NCBI GenBank assembly: GCA_902780935.1
Contig: CACZHP010000008.1
Span: 85,995 to 149,994 of the forward strand
DNA: 64,000 nucleotides
From: an uncultured Bacteroidia bacterium
GTDB lineage: Bacteria > Bacteroidota > Bacteroidia > Bacteroidales > UBA932
Reading direction: 5' to 3'
Positions within the stretch are counted from its first letter, which is position 1; each line of letters opens with the position of its first letter. A model generated the notes under the pieces. It made no database searches. It saw nothing but the letters and a program-made list of their open reading frames with translations, and was not told where the DNA came from. The position numbers were made by a program, and so were the translations under genes. Positions 33,396-42,523 of this stretch are shown here, piece after piece.

Positions 33396-36300
33396 CTAAT
33401 TCCCTGAAAAAGCTGAAAGTATGGAAGCCAGGAGGATATTGATGTCCCCCTGGTTTTTCATTGTCTCGATCGGGAAGCCCAGGCTGGCGACCTTGTATTT
33501 AGCGGCATTGAAGAAGACTCCAGCGGGGATGTCTGTGTCGCCATATTTGAGGAAAGTCACAGCGGATTCGGATGCCGGGGCGATCCCGTCCGGGGTCTCG
33601 ACGTTGTAGATGAACTTGTTCCTTTCCCTGTAGAACTCCATGGTGACAAGCTTGCCCTTGAGGGGGAGTACGCTGTTGCGTACCGGACGGATGGTCCCGG
33701 CTCTTGAAGCGTAATTGCCTGCCCACCTGAATCCGAGTACAGTCATTGCAAAGGATTGGGCCTCAGCCGCTTCCGTAGGGTTGACCTGGATCGGGAACAC
33801 CTTGTCCCACACGTCGGTCGCTATGTTCGCCCCAGAAACGATGAGGTTCCCGCCTGATTCGCAGAAGCTCTTGAGGCTCATTCTCATGGCCTTAGGGAAA
33901 ACTTGGTGGCGGGTCCTTGTCTTTCCGTCTCCGACCGGAGTTGTGACCTGTTTGCCGCAGATCAGGTCAAGAGCGAAGTCCTTCCCCTGAGTCAGAACCC
34001 CTCCGGCGAAGGCAGCTGAACTTGAGGAATGGAAGGCGTAGCCGGCCTGGAGGAACGCCTTCCCGTGGATGGCGGTGAAGTCGAAGGTGTTTCCCGGCAC
34101 GACCTCGCCGGCATGGTCGCTGAACGAGCCTCCGAAACCGGGATTGTCATCGTCCACCCATGGGAGTTCCCTGCGTATCTGGTACTGGTCCCCAATATAA
34201 TTGATTTCCCGCATGTAAGGCACACCGGCGTCGAGGTTATTCAGGAACCCGGCGTAGTCCGGGGTGTCGAACCAGGCGGGAGGTGAGACTCGGGTGAAAT
34301 TGTTCACGATCAGGACGCTTTGTCCAGCGGCAGCGGCGGGATTCCCGCTCTCCGGAACCCCGGCGCTCAGGACTTCGGAAGGGAAGGACAGGCCCCCGTC
34401 ATTGAAGGCTATTATCCTGAAACTGTACAACTTCCCTGGCTGTATGGAGAGGTTGTAGAGGCATCTGCCGTTCTCCGAGGTGAAGTCCATGGGTCTGCCA
34501 GCGTCAAAGGCTCCGTCCCCGATTCTTGTCTGGAGGATAAAACCTGTCGGGACGGCCGTAGGTTCAAGAGAGTCGGCGGTGGCTGTCCAACTGAGCTGGA
34601 TCACAGCCTCTTTGCCTGGCTCCACCTCCCCCTCGAACGAGGTGGCGAACGAACTAACCGGGAGAGGCTGGACGACGTAGTCGTGGCCATACCGGGCGCT
34701 GAGGTATTTGAGTATGCCCTTGTAGGCAGCTCGGCTCACGGCGAACCGGAACGAGGGGTCATGCCCGTGCTTCATATCCTCGAAATTCTGGTGCGAGAGC
34801 ATCTCCAGGATCATCCCTGGCACCGTTGTAGTCCTTGACTCGCTGTATGACCTGTCCCAAAGGCCCCTGCGTGTCCATCGGGGGTTGTAAACGGTTCGGA
34901 TGTCATCCACTATCTGGGTCTGCACGAAGTCCGAGAGCATGCGCCCCTGCCAGCGGCTCTCATTATTAGGATACTTGTCATTCCCGTCCGCCTTAAGGGT
35001 GTAGATGGCGAGGGTCCCCACGATCGAGTCGCCGGGGAAGGTGCCGGCGTCGGAGTGGAAGGCGAACGACATGTCCACGGGGATCCTGAGGCCTTCCTTC
35101 TGGGGATTGGTCCTTGACCCGCCGGACATCCAGTCCACCCAGGCGCCTCTCTCCGCGAAATCCGCGGTGTAGTCGCCCTCATGGAGGTTCAAGAGGGTGG
35201 TGTCCGCTCCGGCCCACTGCATCCAGTAATATGCCCCCTCGGCAAAAGAGGGGAGACCGGACAGGGTATATTCGCCCGGAGAAACGTCCTTGGGACCCCT
35301 GGCGACCTTTCCCATTCCTCCACCGAACCTCACCGCGTCAGCGGTCACGACGGTGTTGGCCCCGACCTCATGACCGGCAGGGACGCTGTTGTCCAGGGCC
35401 ACATAGCCCTGGGAGCCTTTGTCAAACTCGAAGGTGCCGAGGTAAATCCAGGTGCCTCCGCCCATTTTCTGGTTGAGGAGGAATTCGCTCGACCCGCCGA
35501 GGTGGTTAACGGTGTAATGGGCTGACTTTGAGCTGTTCGGCAGGGATTTGTAGGAGACATAAACCGAATATTCACCCCTTTCGGGAATGTCGGGGACCCA
35601 TCTCGCCACGGAGCGTTCACCCTCATCCCCGGTCTGGCAGACGGCCTGCCTGGCGGTACCTGCCCTGAAAGGGTTGTCCCTGCCGGTGTAGATGGCCTTG
35701 AAGTCGGCGAATCCGGTGCCGGCGTCATGCCAGGAGCCTTCCTCGGAATAGAAACCGACGGTCCGGACACCCTCCCCGCGGCCTTCCTTGAAAGCCGGGT
35801 CATTGTCGGCGATGATCTCGTTGGTCTGGGGATCCCTTTCCCTCGGGGTCATCAGATAGGCTCCGGCGTTCTCAAGCATCGGCATCAGGAAGGGGAGGAC
35901 ATAACTTTGGGTGTACATGTCCTCGACAGTCTGGAAGAGGGGAGCCCTCTGCCATCTCCACCTGTCGGTGTTCTCGTCGTAATACCTCCCGTGGCTTTGC
36001 CAGAGGGCGATGACCCTGCCGGAGAGGCCCTTGTCAAACTCCCTTGCACCGACTTTTGTGATGAAACGGTCCTGGGTCCTCTTGTCCTTGGTCCGAAACA
36101 TCGAGGACCGGGGTCTGCCACTGTTGTCGATCTTGGGCATCACGTACGAGTCGATCTTGTTGTTCCCGACATAGATATCCCCGACGGAAGACGTCGCCCA
36201 GGCCTCCGGAAAAAGGTCTTTCAGGGTTTTCTTGAACCACCTCACGTCCGAGTCCCTCCATGGATAGTCACCGAAAGTGGTGGTCATATGGAAGTCCAGC

Positions 36301-36476
36301 GAATTGTCCCGTTTGACTATCTTTTTGGCCTTGACCTCGCTGGCGACGGTGGTCCTCTCCCTCAGGAGGGTCCGCATGGAGTCGAGCGCGGGCTTGAATT
36401 CGGCTACAGTCTGTGCGCCGAGCCAGGCTTGGCAGGAGAGGATCAAAGAAAGGGTGAGTATGGTCTTCCGGAACAT
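33396..36476 (-). CDS. amidase-like protein with golvesin/Xly-type and FnIII-like domains
   Basis: A 1026-residue exported protein (signal peptide to about AWLGAQ). VIALWQSHGRYYDENTDRWR and SFAFHSDAGTF are the split metal-binding halves of an N-acetylmuramoyl-L-alanine amidase-like fold. Between them lies a golvesin/Xly carbohydrate-binding-like domain (GEYSVYVSYKSLPNSSKSAH, GGTWIYLGTFEFDKGS). A FnIII-like domain (VIQLSWTATAD) and a C-terminal glutamine-amidotransferase-like region (GGNLIVSGANIATDVW) follow. Such proteins are often labelled xanthan lyase, but no lyase domain is seen here. It probably acts on envelope or dietary glycans. It is last in a five-gene operon. Confidence 0.72.
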   Translation of the reverse strand: MFRKTILTLSLILSCQAWLGAQTVAEFKPALDSMRTLLRERTTVASEVKAKKIVKRDNSLDFHMTTTFGDYPWRDSDVRWFKKTLKDLFPEAWATSSVGDIYVGNNKIDSYVMPKIDNSGRPRSSMFRTKDKRTQDRFITKVGAREFDKGLSGRVIALWQSHGRYYDENTDRWRWQRAPLFQTVEDMYTQSYVLPFLMPMLENAGAYLMTPRERDPQTNEIIADNDPAFKEGRGEGVRTVGFYSEEGSWHDAGTGFADFKAIYTGRDNPFRAGTARQAVCQTGDEGERSVARWVPDIPERGEYSVYVSYKSLPNSSKSAHYTVNHLGGSSEFLLNQKMGGGTWIYLGTFEFDKGSQGYVALDNSVPAGHEVGANTVVTADAVRFGGGMGKVARGPKDVSPGEYTLSGLPSFAEGAYYWMQWAGADTTLLNLHEGDYTADFAERGAWVDWMSGGSRTNPQKEGLRIPVDMSFAFHSDAGTFPGDSIVGTLAIYTLKADGNDKYPNNESRWQGRMLSDFVQTQIVDDIRTVYNPRWTRRGLWDRSYSESRTTTVPGMILEMLSHQNFEDMKHGHDPSFRFAVSRAAYKGILKYLSARYGHDYVVQPLPVSSFATSFEGEVEPGKEAVIQLSWTATADSLEPTAVPTGFILQTRIGDGAFDAGRPMDFTSENGRCLYNLSIQPGKLYSFRIIAFNDGGLSFPSEVLSAGVPESGNPAAAAGQSVLIVNNFTRVSPPAWFDTPDYAGFLNNLDAGVPYMREINYIGDQYQIRRELPWVDDDNPGFGGSFSDHAGEVVPGNTFDFTAIHGKAFLQAGYAFHSSSSAAFAGGVLTQGKDFALDLICGKQVTTPVGDGKTRTRHQVFPKAMRMSLKSFCESGGNLIVSGANIATDVWDKVFPIQVNPTEAAEAQSFAMTVLGFRWAGNYASRAGTIRPVRNSVLPLKGKLVTMEFYRERNKFIYNVETPDGIAPASESAVTFLKYGDTDIPAGVFFNAAKYKVASLGFPIETMKNQGDINILLASILSAFSGN

Positions 36477-36479
36477 TCT

Positions 36480-36881
36480 TCAGGACAGTCTCTTATTCGT
36501 GAATATGATTATGAGGACGCAGACCAGGGCCACACCAAGTCCGGCGGCGTCGGCGGCGAAGTCCCATGCGTCACCGCTGCGGTAGGTAGTGAGGGACTGC
36601 CCGAGCTCTGTCGCGACGGCCATCAGCGCGCCGGCGGCCAACGCTCCGAAGGCGAGCAGGAGGGCCTGCGCACGTCTCCGGGGCAAGGAGGCGAAAGACA
36701 TGTAGAAGAGGAACACGAAGGGCAGGAACATCACGAAATGGACGACTTTATCGGTCGGGATGCCGAACAAGTCCTTCTGTACCTTTGGCAGGCTGTCAAA
36801 GTGGCCGAAGCAACACCAGACGACCATCCCCAGATAGGCCAGGAACAGGATCAGGAATATTCGGTCACTTTTGGCTCTCAT
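36480..36881 (-). CDS. VanZ-family membrane protein
   Basis: A 133-residue protein with four hydrophobic segments (about 8-27, 44-63, 72-92, 108-127). The VanZ signature is present: TDKVVHFVMFLPFVFLFY and TELGQSLTTYRSGDAWDFAADAAG. VanZ confers low-level teicoplanin resistance in enterococci, but stand-alone homologues in Bacteroidota have no known role. It lies 3 bases from the amidase gene and 6 from the CBM9-like gene, so it is part of an envelope operon. Confidence 0.85.
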   Translation of the reverse strand: MRAKSDRIFLILFLAYLGMVVWCCFGHFDSLPKVQKDLFGIPTDKVVHFVMFLPFVFLFYMSFASLPRRRAQALLLAFGALAAGALMAVATELGQSLTTYRSGDAWDFAADAAGLGVALVCVLIIIFTNKRLS

Positions 36882-36887
36882 CGGGAA

Positions 36888-37544
36888 CTACTTGAGAATC
36901 AGCTCTCCGAAGTACTCCGGCCGGTGGAAGTCCGGCTTCGGGGTGCCGACGGGGTTCCAGCTCAGGAAATGGGGATGGGCGGTCAGATCGCCGCATTTGT
37001 AGAAATTGCCCCTGACGCTGACCGGGAGATTGTCCGGATCGATCCCGATGATCTCGAAGGGGATCAGCATCACTACCGTCCAACCGAAGATCTTCCCGTT
37101 GATTTCCAGCGGCTTCCGCTCAAGGGAACTGTACCTTATGACTCTTCCGACGACGCTGGGGTCCAGAGGGGTCCTGTCCTGTCTGCCTGGTCCGTTTGCG
37201 GCGAGCAGGGAACCTACGCACGTGAGCTCGAAGTTGTAATACGTGCCGTCGAAGGGGTTGGTGATGAAAAACTCACAGCAGCTGTCTTCCCAGCTCCTCC
37301 CGTTGTCCTCCATGGCCACCGCCCGGAGATCCAGCCCCCGGACGTGGTACATGACGGCCAGATGGGTCTTGCTCCTCGCGACCGACCCGTTGCAGTCGGG
37401 AGCGTAAGGCGCGTCCTTTGGCCAGTTGTTCTCGCAGACGGCGAACTTCGCCGCTTTCTCCTCCATCGTGAGATCCAGCTCTTGGAGGCTCATGTCCTGG
37501 AGTCCCTCTATCACCGGGACCTTTATTCTTTTTATGTTTTTCAT
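36888..37544 (-). CDS. CBM9-like domain protein
   Basis: A 218-residue protein without a signal peptide that reads as one carbohydrate-binding module 9-like beta-sandwich: YAPDCNGSVARSKTHLAVMYHV, EDNGRSWEDSCCEFFITNP, FDGTYYNFELTCVGSLLAA, then VMLIPFEIIGIDP and NFYKCGDLTAHPHFLSWNPV. This cytosolic CBM9-like family is common in Bacteroidota and not biochemically assigned. It sits between the ABC exporter and VanZ genes. Confidence 0.8.
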   Translation of the reverse strand: MKNIKRIKVPVIEGLQDMSLQELDLTMEEKAAKFAVCENNWPKDAPYAPDCNGSVARSKTHLAVMYHVRGLDLRAVAMEDNGRSWEDSCCEFFITNPFDGTYYNFELTCVGSLLAANGPGRQDRTPLDPSVVGRVIRYSSLERKPLEINGKIFGWTVVMLIPFEIIGIDPDNLPVSVRGNFYKCGDLTAHPHFLSWNPVGTPKPDFHRPEYFGELILK

Positions 37545-37563
37545 CTCTTTATGGATATTGATA

Positions 37564-39414
37564 TTACAAAGCTTGCATGTCGTTCAATTTGCGGTAGTGG
37601 CCTCCCAGAGCCAGGAGGTCCTCGTGGGTGCCTCTCTCCACTATCCTGCCCTCATCCATCACGATGATCTCGTCGGCGCTCCGGATCGTTGAGAGCCTGT
37701 GGGCTATCGCTACGGTGGTCCTCGTGCTCATGAGCCTGTCCAGGGCCTCCTGTACTATCTTCTCGGACTCGGTGTCGAGCGAGGCCGTAGCCTCGTCCAG
37801 GATGAGGATGGGCGGGTTCTTCAGGATTGCACGGGCTATGCTTATCCTCTGTCGCTGCCCGCCGGAGAGCTTGACACCCCGGTCCCCGATCACGAACTGG
37901 TACCCTCCGTCCTTCTCCATGATGAAATCGTGGGCGTTGGCAATCTTTGCCGCCTCGATGACCTGTTCCATAGTCGCACCCTCCACTCCGAAGGCTATGT
38001 TGTTGAATATGGTGTCATTGAATAGGATGGACTCCTGGTTGACATTGCCGATCAGCCCCCTGAGGGCGGATATTCCCACCTCCTTGATGGGGGTGCCGTC
38101 TATTTTTATCGACCCTTCCACCGGATCGTAAAACCTGGGAATCAGGTCCACCAGGGTGGTCTTCCCGGCTCCGGAGGCCCCGACGATGGCTACCGTCTTG
38201 CCTTTGGGAATGTCCAGGCAGATGTCGCTCAGGATCATCTTCGACCCGTCAGGGTAGCGGAACCCGACATGCTCGAAGGAGATCCTGTCGTTGAACCCGC
38301 GCAGGGGAACGGGGGAGGGAATCTCGGTGATGTTGTTGCCGGCGTCCAGGATCTTGTTGATCCTCTCCATCGACGCCATACCTTTTGGAATGGCGTAACT
38401 TGCTTTGGAGAAATCCTTTATCGGGTTGATGATGCTGTACAGGATCACCATGTAGTAGATGAAGATCGGGGCGTCGATGATGGAGTTGCCCTTGAGGATC
38501 AGCGTGCCGCCGAAGAAGAGGGCTATTGTGATCAGGACCGTTCCGAGGAACTCGCTCACCGGGTGGGCGAGGGCCTGCCGCATGGAGACCCTGCTGGTCT
38601 TCCCCCGCATGGCCTCGGTCACCGCGTCAAACCTTGCGGACATCTTCTTCTCGGCGATGAAGGCCTTCACGACCCGGAGGCCTCCGAGGGTTTCTTCAAC
38701 CTGGGCCATAACGTCGCTCCAGAGGTTCTGCACGTCGAGAGACTGCCGCTTGAGGTTCTTCCCGATGACCCCCATGGCCCAGATCATCAGCGGGGCGAAG
38801 ATGATGGTGAAGGCAGTCATCTGCCAGCTGATGGCCACCAGGGCTATGAAATAGATCAGGATCAGGATCGGGTTCTTAATCAGCATCTCCAGCGAGCCGG
38901 CCACCGAGTTCTCCACCTCTTGCACGTCACCGCTCATCCTCGCGATGATGTCACCCTTCTTTTCCTCTGAGAAAAAGCCCAGCGGAAGGGCGAGGATCTT
39001 GTTGTATATCTCCATCCTGAGGCGCTTGACAACCCCGGTGCGGATAGGAATCATGACTGCGGAGGAGCCGAAATAGCAGGCGGTCTTCAAGGCGGTCATC
39101 ACGACCAGGAACAGGCAGAGGAAGAACAGGACCTTGATCTCGCCGTACTGGGCGATGTTGACCTCGAGAAAGTGGTAGAGGTTCTGCATCACGCTGTTGC
39201 CGATGTCCTTCAAAGGCTTGTGCCAGACCTCGTTCCATGGGGTGAAGACATAGGTCTTGTCCGTCATCCGGAACAGGATGCGGAGCATCGGCACGATCAT
39301 GGCGAACGAGAAGATGTTAAACACCGCCGATAGGATGTTCAGTACCACCGATCCCCAGAGATATTTCCTGAAAGGCGCGATGTAACGCCTCATCATATTC
39401 ATGAAACCTTTCAT
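37564..39414 (-). CDS. ABC exporter, fused permease and ATPase (MsbA-like)
   Basis: A 616-residue half-transporter. A six-helix type-1 exporter domain (about 20-330) is followed by the ATPase: Walker A VGASGAGKTTLVDL, Q-loop VNQESILFNDT, signature KLSGGQRQRISIARA, Walker B LILDEATASLD and switch AHRLSTI. Bacteroidota encode several of these; lipid A or glycolipid flipping is one option, but the substrate cannot be read from sequence. It follows the M28 gene with a 2-base gap. Confidence 0.92.
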   Translation of the reverse strand: MKGFMNMMRRYIAPFRKYLWGSVVLNILSAVFNIFSFAMIVPMLRILFRMTDKTYVFTPWNEVWHKPLKDIGNSVMQNLYHFLEVNIAQYGEIKVLFFLCLFLVVMTALKTACYFGSSAVMIPIRTGVVKRLRMEIYNKILALPLGFFSEEKKGDIIARMSGDVQEVENSVAGSLEMLIKNPILILIYFIALVAISWQMTAFTIIFAPLMIWAMGVIGKNLKRQSLDVQNLWSDVMAQVEETLGGLRVVKAFIAEKKMSARFDAVTEAMRGKTSRVSMRQALAHPVSEFLGTVLITIALFFGGTLILKGNSIIDAPIFIYYMVILYSIINPIKDFSKASYAIPKGMASMERINKILDAGNNITEIPSPVPLRGFNDRISFEHVGFRYPDGSKMILSDICLDIPKGKTVAIVGASGAGKTTLVDLIPRFYDPVEGSIKIDGTPIKEVGISALRGLIGNVNQESILFNDTIFNNIAFGVEGATMEQVIEAAKIANAHDFIMEKDGGYQFVIGDRGVKLSGGQRQRISIARAILKNPPILILDEATASLDTESEKIVQEALDRLMSTRTTVAIAHRLSTIRSADEIIVMDEGRIVERGTHEDLLALGGHYRKLNDMQAL

Positions 39415-39416
39415 TG

Positions 39417-40421
39417 TCAGAGTATTTTTTCCAGCCAGTGGAAGATGAGGAATATCCTTTTCTTGAATATAGAATAGTTGAGACTCAGCGCGTTATCCTC
39501 AACCTTATTGGTCTTCATGGTGATCCCGGAGGTGAAGACCACGCAGTCGGCTCCGGCCCTGGAGAAGACCCCCTGGTCGCCGATCTTCGAGAGGAACATC
39601 TCGGTGAATCCCTCGCTGCCGTAGTAGTCGAAGCCAAGGTCCATGTGGAGACCGTCGGTGTCGTTGGCCCGGATGAGCTCATACTTGTGACGGCCGTCGC
39701 TGAGCATTATGAGGTAGTCCTTCCGGCCCCTGTGAAGAGGGGAGAGGGAGCTCCCGAGGATGTCCAGCACCACCGCGCAATGGATTTTGGAGGGGGTGAT
39801 CGTCTCCCCGCTGACAGGATCCTTCAGCCTGCCCTCCTGGACATCGCTCCAGAAAGCCTCGGCCCCCTGGGAGTTCCTTTCACGGGCGTCGAAGGCCACG
39901 AATATCAGGTTCTTCCCGTATGAGCGCCCCAATTCTTTCATCCTTGCGAACATGTCGGCGAAGCTGACCATCGCCACCACACCGGAGGCGTTGCTGTCAG
40001 CTCCTGGATAGACCGTACCGGCGATTATCCCATGGCTGTCGTAATGGGCAGTCACAAGGACATAGGACTCTTGCAGCCCGGCTCTTTTTCCCGGCATGAA
40101 ACCTATTATGTTGTGGCCGGCCTTGTCACCGACTCCGAAGGACCTGCTCCATTTCCCGCCCATCTTCATCAGCCCGGCTTTCCGGAACCGCCTCGCTACC
40201 CAGAACGCGGCCTCATTGGCCCCGGAAGACCCCGTCGCCCTTCCCTGGAAGAGAGTGTCGCAGAGGAACTCGACTTCGCGTTGGAGTTTCTCGACCGAGA
40301 TTATCCTCTCGGCGTTCTTCCCGGAGGGAATCATTTTGGGGGATGAAGACTGCGCCTGGAGGGTCCCACAGGCGACTGTAAGGAATATGTATATGAAAAA
40401 AAGACGCGATTTCGTTTTCAA
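39417..40421 (-). CDS. exported M28-family metallopeptidase
   Basis: A 334-residue exported aminopeptidase-like protein. The zinc-site segments are LVTAHYDSHG, YPGADSNASGVVAMV, FVAFDARERNSQGAEAFW and VVLDILGSSLSPLH. The usual EE of the third motif is RE, and no clear final zinc-ligand His is found near FTSGITMKTNKVED, so activity is uncertain. No ATG fits; TTG 40421 gives a compact signal peptide (KTKSRLFFIYIFLTVACGTLQAQ), while TTG 40454 would add 11 residues that overlap the divergent promoter. First gene of the M28-ABC-CBM9-VanZ-amidase operon. Confidence 0.8.
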   Translation of the reverse strand: MKTKSRLFFIYIFLTVACGTLQAQSSSPKMIPSGKNAERIISVEKLQREVEFLCDTLFQGRATGSSGANEAAFWVARRFRKAGLMKMGGKWSRSFGVGDKAGHNIIGFMPGKRAGLQESYVLVTAHYDSHGIIAGTVYPGADSNASGVVAMVSFADMFARMKELGRSYGKNLIFVAFDARERNSQGAEAFWSDVQEGRLKDPVSGETITPSKIHCAVVLDILGSSLSPLHRGRKDYLIMLSDGRHKYELIRANDTDGLHMDLGFDYYGSEGFTEMFLSKIGDQGVFSRAGADCVVFTSGITMKTNKVEDNALSLNYSIFKKRIFLIFHWLEKIL

Positions 40422-40436
40422 GGCACGATAAATGTT

Positions 40437-40444
40437 TATCTTTG
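40437..40444 (+). promoter_or_regulatory. -7 box TATCTTTG before the TPR gene
   Basis: A perfect TAnnTTTG 48 bases before ATG 40493, giving a leader of about 43 bases. The -33 region has TTTTC rather than TTTG. It overlaps the extreme 5' end of the divergent M28 gene's longer frame. Confidence 0.55.
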
Positions 40445-40492
40445 CAACTGACAAAAATAGGAATTTTACCCCTTATTATAAAATAAATCGCC

Positions 40493-42523
40493 ATGAAAAG
40501 GCTGGCTTTGTCCCTGACGCTCCTCTTTGTGCTGCTTCCGCTCTGCCGGGCGCAGTACGACAAGGATGTTTTTATGTTCAGGGGGCGGCAGGCTCTTTCC
40601 GAAGGCCGGTACGCCGACGCCATCAGCCAGTTCAACATTCTCGCTCGGCTCGACACGTCCGACTGCTGGGTTTTCTTCTACAGAGGGATCTCGAAGTACA
40701 ACCTTGGCGACATCAGGGGAGCCCAGACGGATTTCGACACCTCGGTGCGGCTCAATCCCGTGTTCACCAACGGGTACCATTTCAGGGCTATAACCCTCAG
40801 CCGTTCAGGCAAGTACGACGAGGCGCTGGAGAACCTTGACAGGGCGATGGAGCTCCGTCCCGGACTGATCGGCCTGTATTTCAGCCGGGGAGTCACCTAT
40901 TTCCTCGCGCAGCGGTTCGAGAACGCGGTGGAGGATTTCGACAAATACATCAGGAAGGAACCGAAGGACCCGTCGGCTTATCTCAACAGGGGAGCATCCT
41001 ATCTTTTCCTGAGTGACACCACCAAGGCCCTTTCCGACTACAACCGGGCCATCCAGCTGGACCGCTTCGATCCTGAGGGGTATATCCGCAGGGGGCGCGT
41101 CTATGCCCTCCAGAAGAACTATAAGGGAGCCATCTCAGACATGGACAAGGCGATCTCGCTGGACACCACCAATACTTTCGCCTATTTCAACCGGGCGCTG
41201 ATGTATTACGAGTCAAATGATTACAATGCCGCGATGAGGGACCTGAACAGGGTCCTCGAGGAAGAACCCGGCAATGCCCTGACCCTCTACAACAGGAGCC
41301 TGATAAGCGCCCAGGTGGGCAATTTCGAGGATGCCCTCGCGGACATGGACCATGTCATTAACATCAATCCGGACAACGTCCTGGCGTATTACAACAGGGC
41401 TTCCTACTTCGTCCAGATGGGCCGGTGGCTGGATGCCCTGGACGACTACGATAAGGCGATTGAGCTCTATCCAGACTTCGCCAAGGCCTACCTGAACCGT
41501 TCCTACGTCAAAAATATGCTCGGACGGACCAAGTCCTCCAAGCAGGACTACGACACTGCCCAGCGGAAGGTCAGGGAGTACCGTGCCAAGACGGCCTCCG
41601 AAGCCGCCTCATTCGCCGACACCACCAAGAAATACAGCTCCTTGATAGCGCTTGACGCTGATTTCGCCAAGAAAGGCTTTGAGAACGAGCTGCTCCAGAA
41701 CAGGGACATCAACATCCGGCTCAAGCCGCTGTACAAGTTCAGTCTCTCCGCCACGAAGGACACCAAGAACATCGCCTTGCGCAACCGGTATGAGAACCTG
41801 CTGATAGATAAGTTCATATCTGATTCGCCAATCAATATGGCGATCTCCAACTCGGACTCCATCGCGGCGCCGGTGTTCGCACAGGGGATCGACGCCTCGA
41901 TCTACGGCGACTCGTATCTGGCCGCCGGGGATCCGAAGAGCCTGACGGAGGCTGACAGGCAGTTCATCAGGGGCCTGTACAGCGTGCAGTCCAAGCAGTT
42001 CTCAACCGCCTTGAACCAGTTTGACGCCGCGGTGAACTCCGCTCCCGAGGGGAAATATTCGGAATACTACAAGGCCTTCTATTATCTGAACAGGGGAGTC
42101 CTGCGGGCCGAGATGATCGACTTCATCTCGTCCATCGAGAACAACGTCCAGACCCTCACTATGGACGACCAGGGGACGACCAGGGCCAGGGTGCGGGACC
42201 AGGTCAGCCGCACTTACGACTATTCCGAGGCCATTGACGACATGCTCAGCGCCGACAGGCTCCTTCCCGGAGTGCCGTACATCTATTTCAATCTCGGTAA
42301 CCTTTACTGCCTCTCCTCGAAGTTCGTGGAGTCTGTCGATAATTACACCAAGGCAATCAATGTCTTCCCGTACATGGGAGACGCCTTCTACAACCGGGGT
42401 CTTGTGCTTATCTATCTGAAAGACAAGGAGAAGGGTTGCATCGACCTGTCAAGGGCCGGCGAACTCGGCGTGGGGGATGCCTACAGCGTGATATCCAAAT
42501 ACTGCGAGGAGGAGAAGAACTGA
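40493..42523 (+). CDS. exported TPR-repeat protein
   Basis: A 676-residue protein with a signal peptide ending ...LLPLCRAQ. About ten tandem TPR units run through residues 25-360 (for example NGYHFRAITLSRSGKYDEAL, YLNRGASYLFLSDTTKALSD, YYNRASYFVQMGRWLDALDD). A non-TPR middle part follows, then more TPRs near 475-520 and 585-660. Probably a periplasmic protein-interaction scaffold; the partner is unknown. Its stop overlaps the next start as TGATG. Confidence 0.85.
   Translation: MKRLALSLTLLFVLLPLCRAQYDKDVFMFRGRQALSEGRYADAISQFNILARLDTSDCWVFFYRGISKYNLGDIRGAQTDFDTSVRLNPVFTNGYHFRAITLSRSGKYDEALENLDRAMELRPGLIGLYFSRGVTYFLAQRFENAVEDFDKYIRKEPKDPSAYLNRGASYLFLSDTTKALSDYNRAIQLDRFDPEGYIRRGRVYALQKNYKGAISDMDKAISLDTTNTFAYFNRALMYYESNDYNAAMRDLNRVLEEEPGNALTLYNRSLISAQVGNFEDALADMDHVININPDNVLAYYNRASYFVQMGRWLDALDDYDKAIELYPDFAKAYLNRSYVKNMLGRTKSSKQDYDTAQRKVREYRAKTASEAASFADTTKKYSSLIALDADFAKKGFENELLQNRDINIRLKPLYKFSLSATKDTKNIALRNRYENLLIDKFISDSPINMAISNSDSIAAPVFAQGIDASIYGDSYLAAGDPKSLTEADRQFIRGLYSVQSKQFSTALNQFDAAVNSAPEGKYSEYYKAFYYLNRGVLRAEMIDFISSIENNVQTLTMDDQGTTRARVRDQVSRTYDYSEAIDDMLSADRLLPGVPYIYFNLGNLYCLSSKFVESVDNYTKAINVFPYMGDAFYNRGLVLIYLKDKEKGCIDLSRAGELGVGDAYSVISKYCEEEKN

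Noticed and set aside
33396-36476. Annotation of the golvesin-domain protein as xanthan lyase
   Set aside because: Only the Xly/golvesin-like binding domain resembles xanthan lyase; the visible catalytic residues are those of an amidase-like fold.
35727-37667. 646-codon plus-strand ORF opposite the amidase, VanZ, CBM9 and ABC genes
   Set aside because: It runs antisense across four well-supported genes; low-complexity Gly/Glu/Val-rich translation with no motif.
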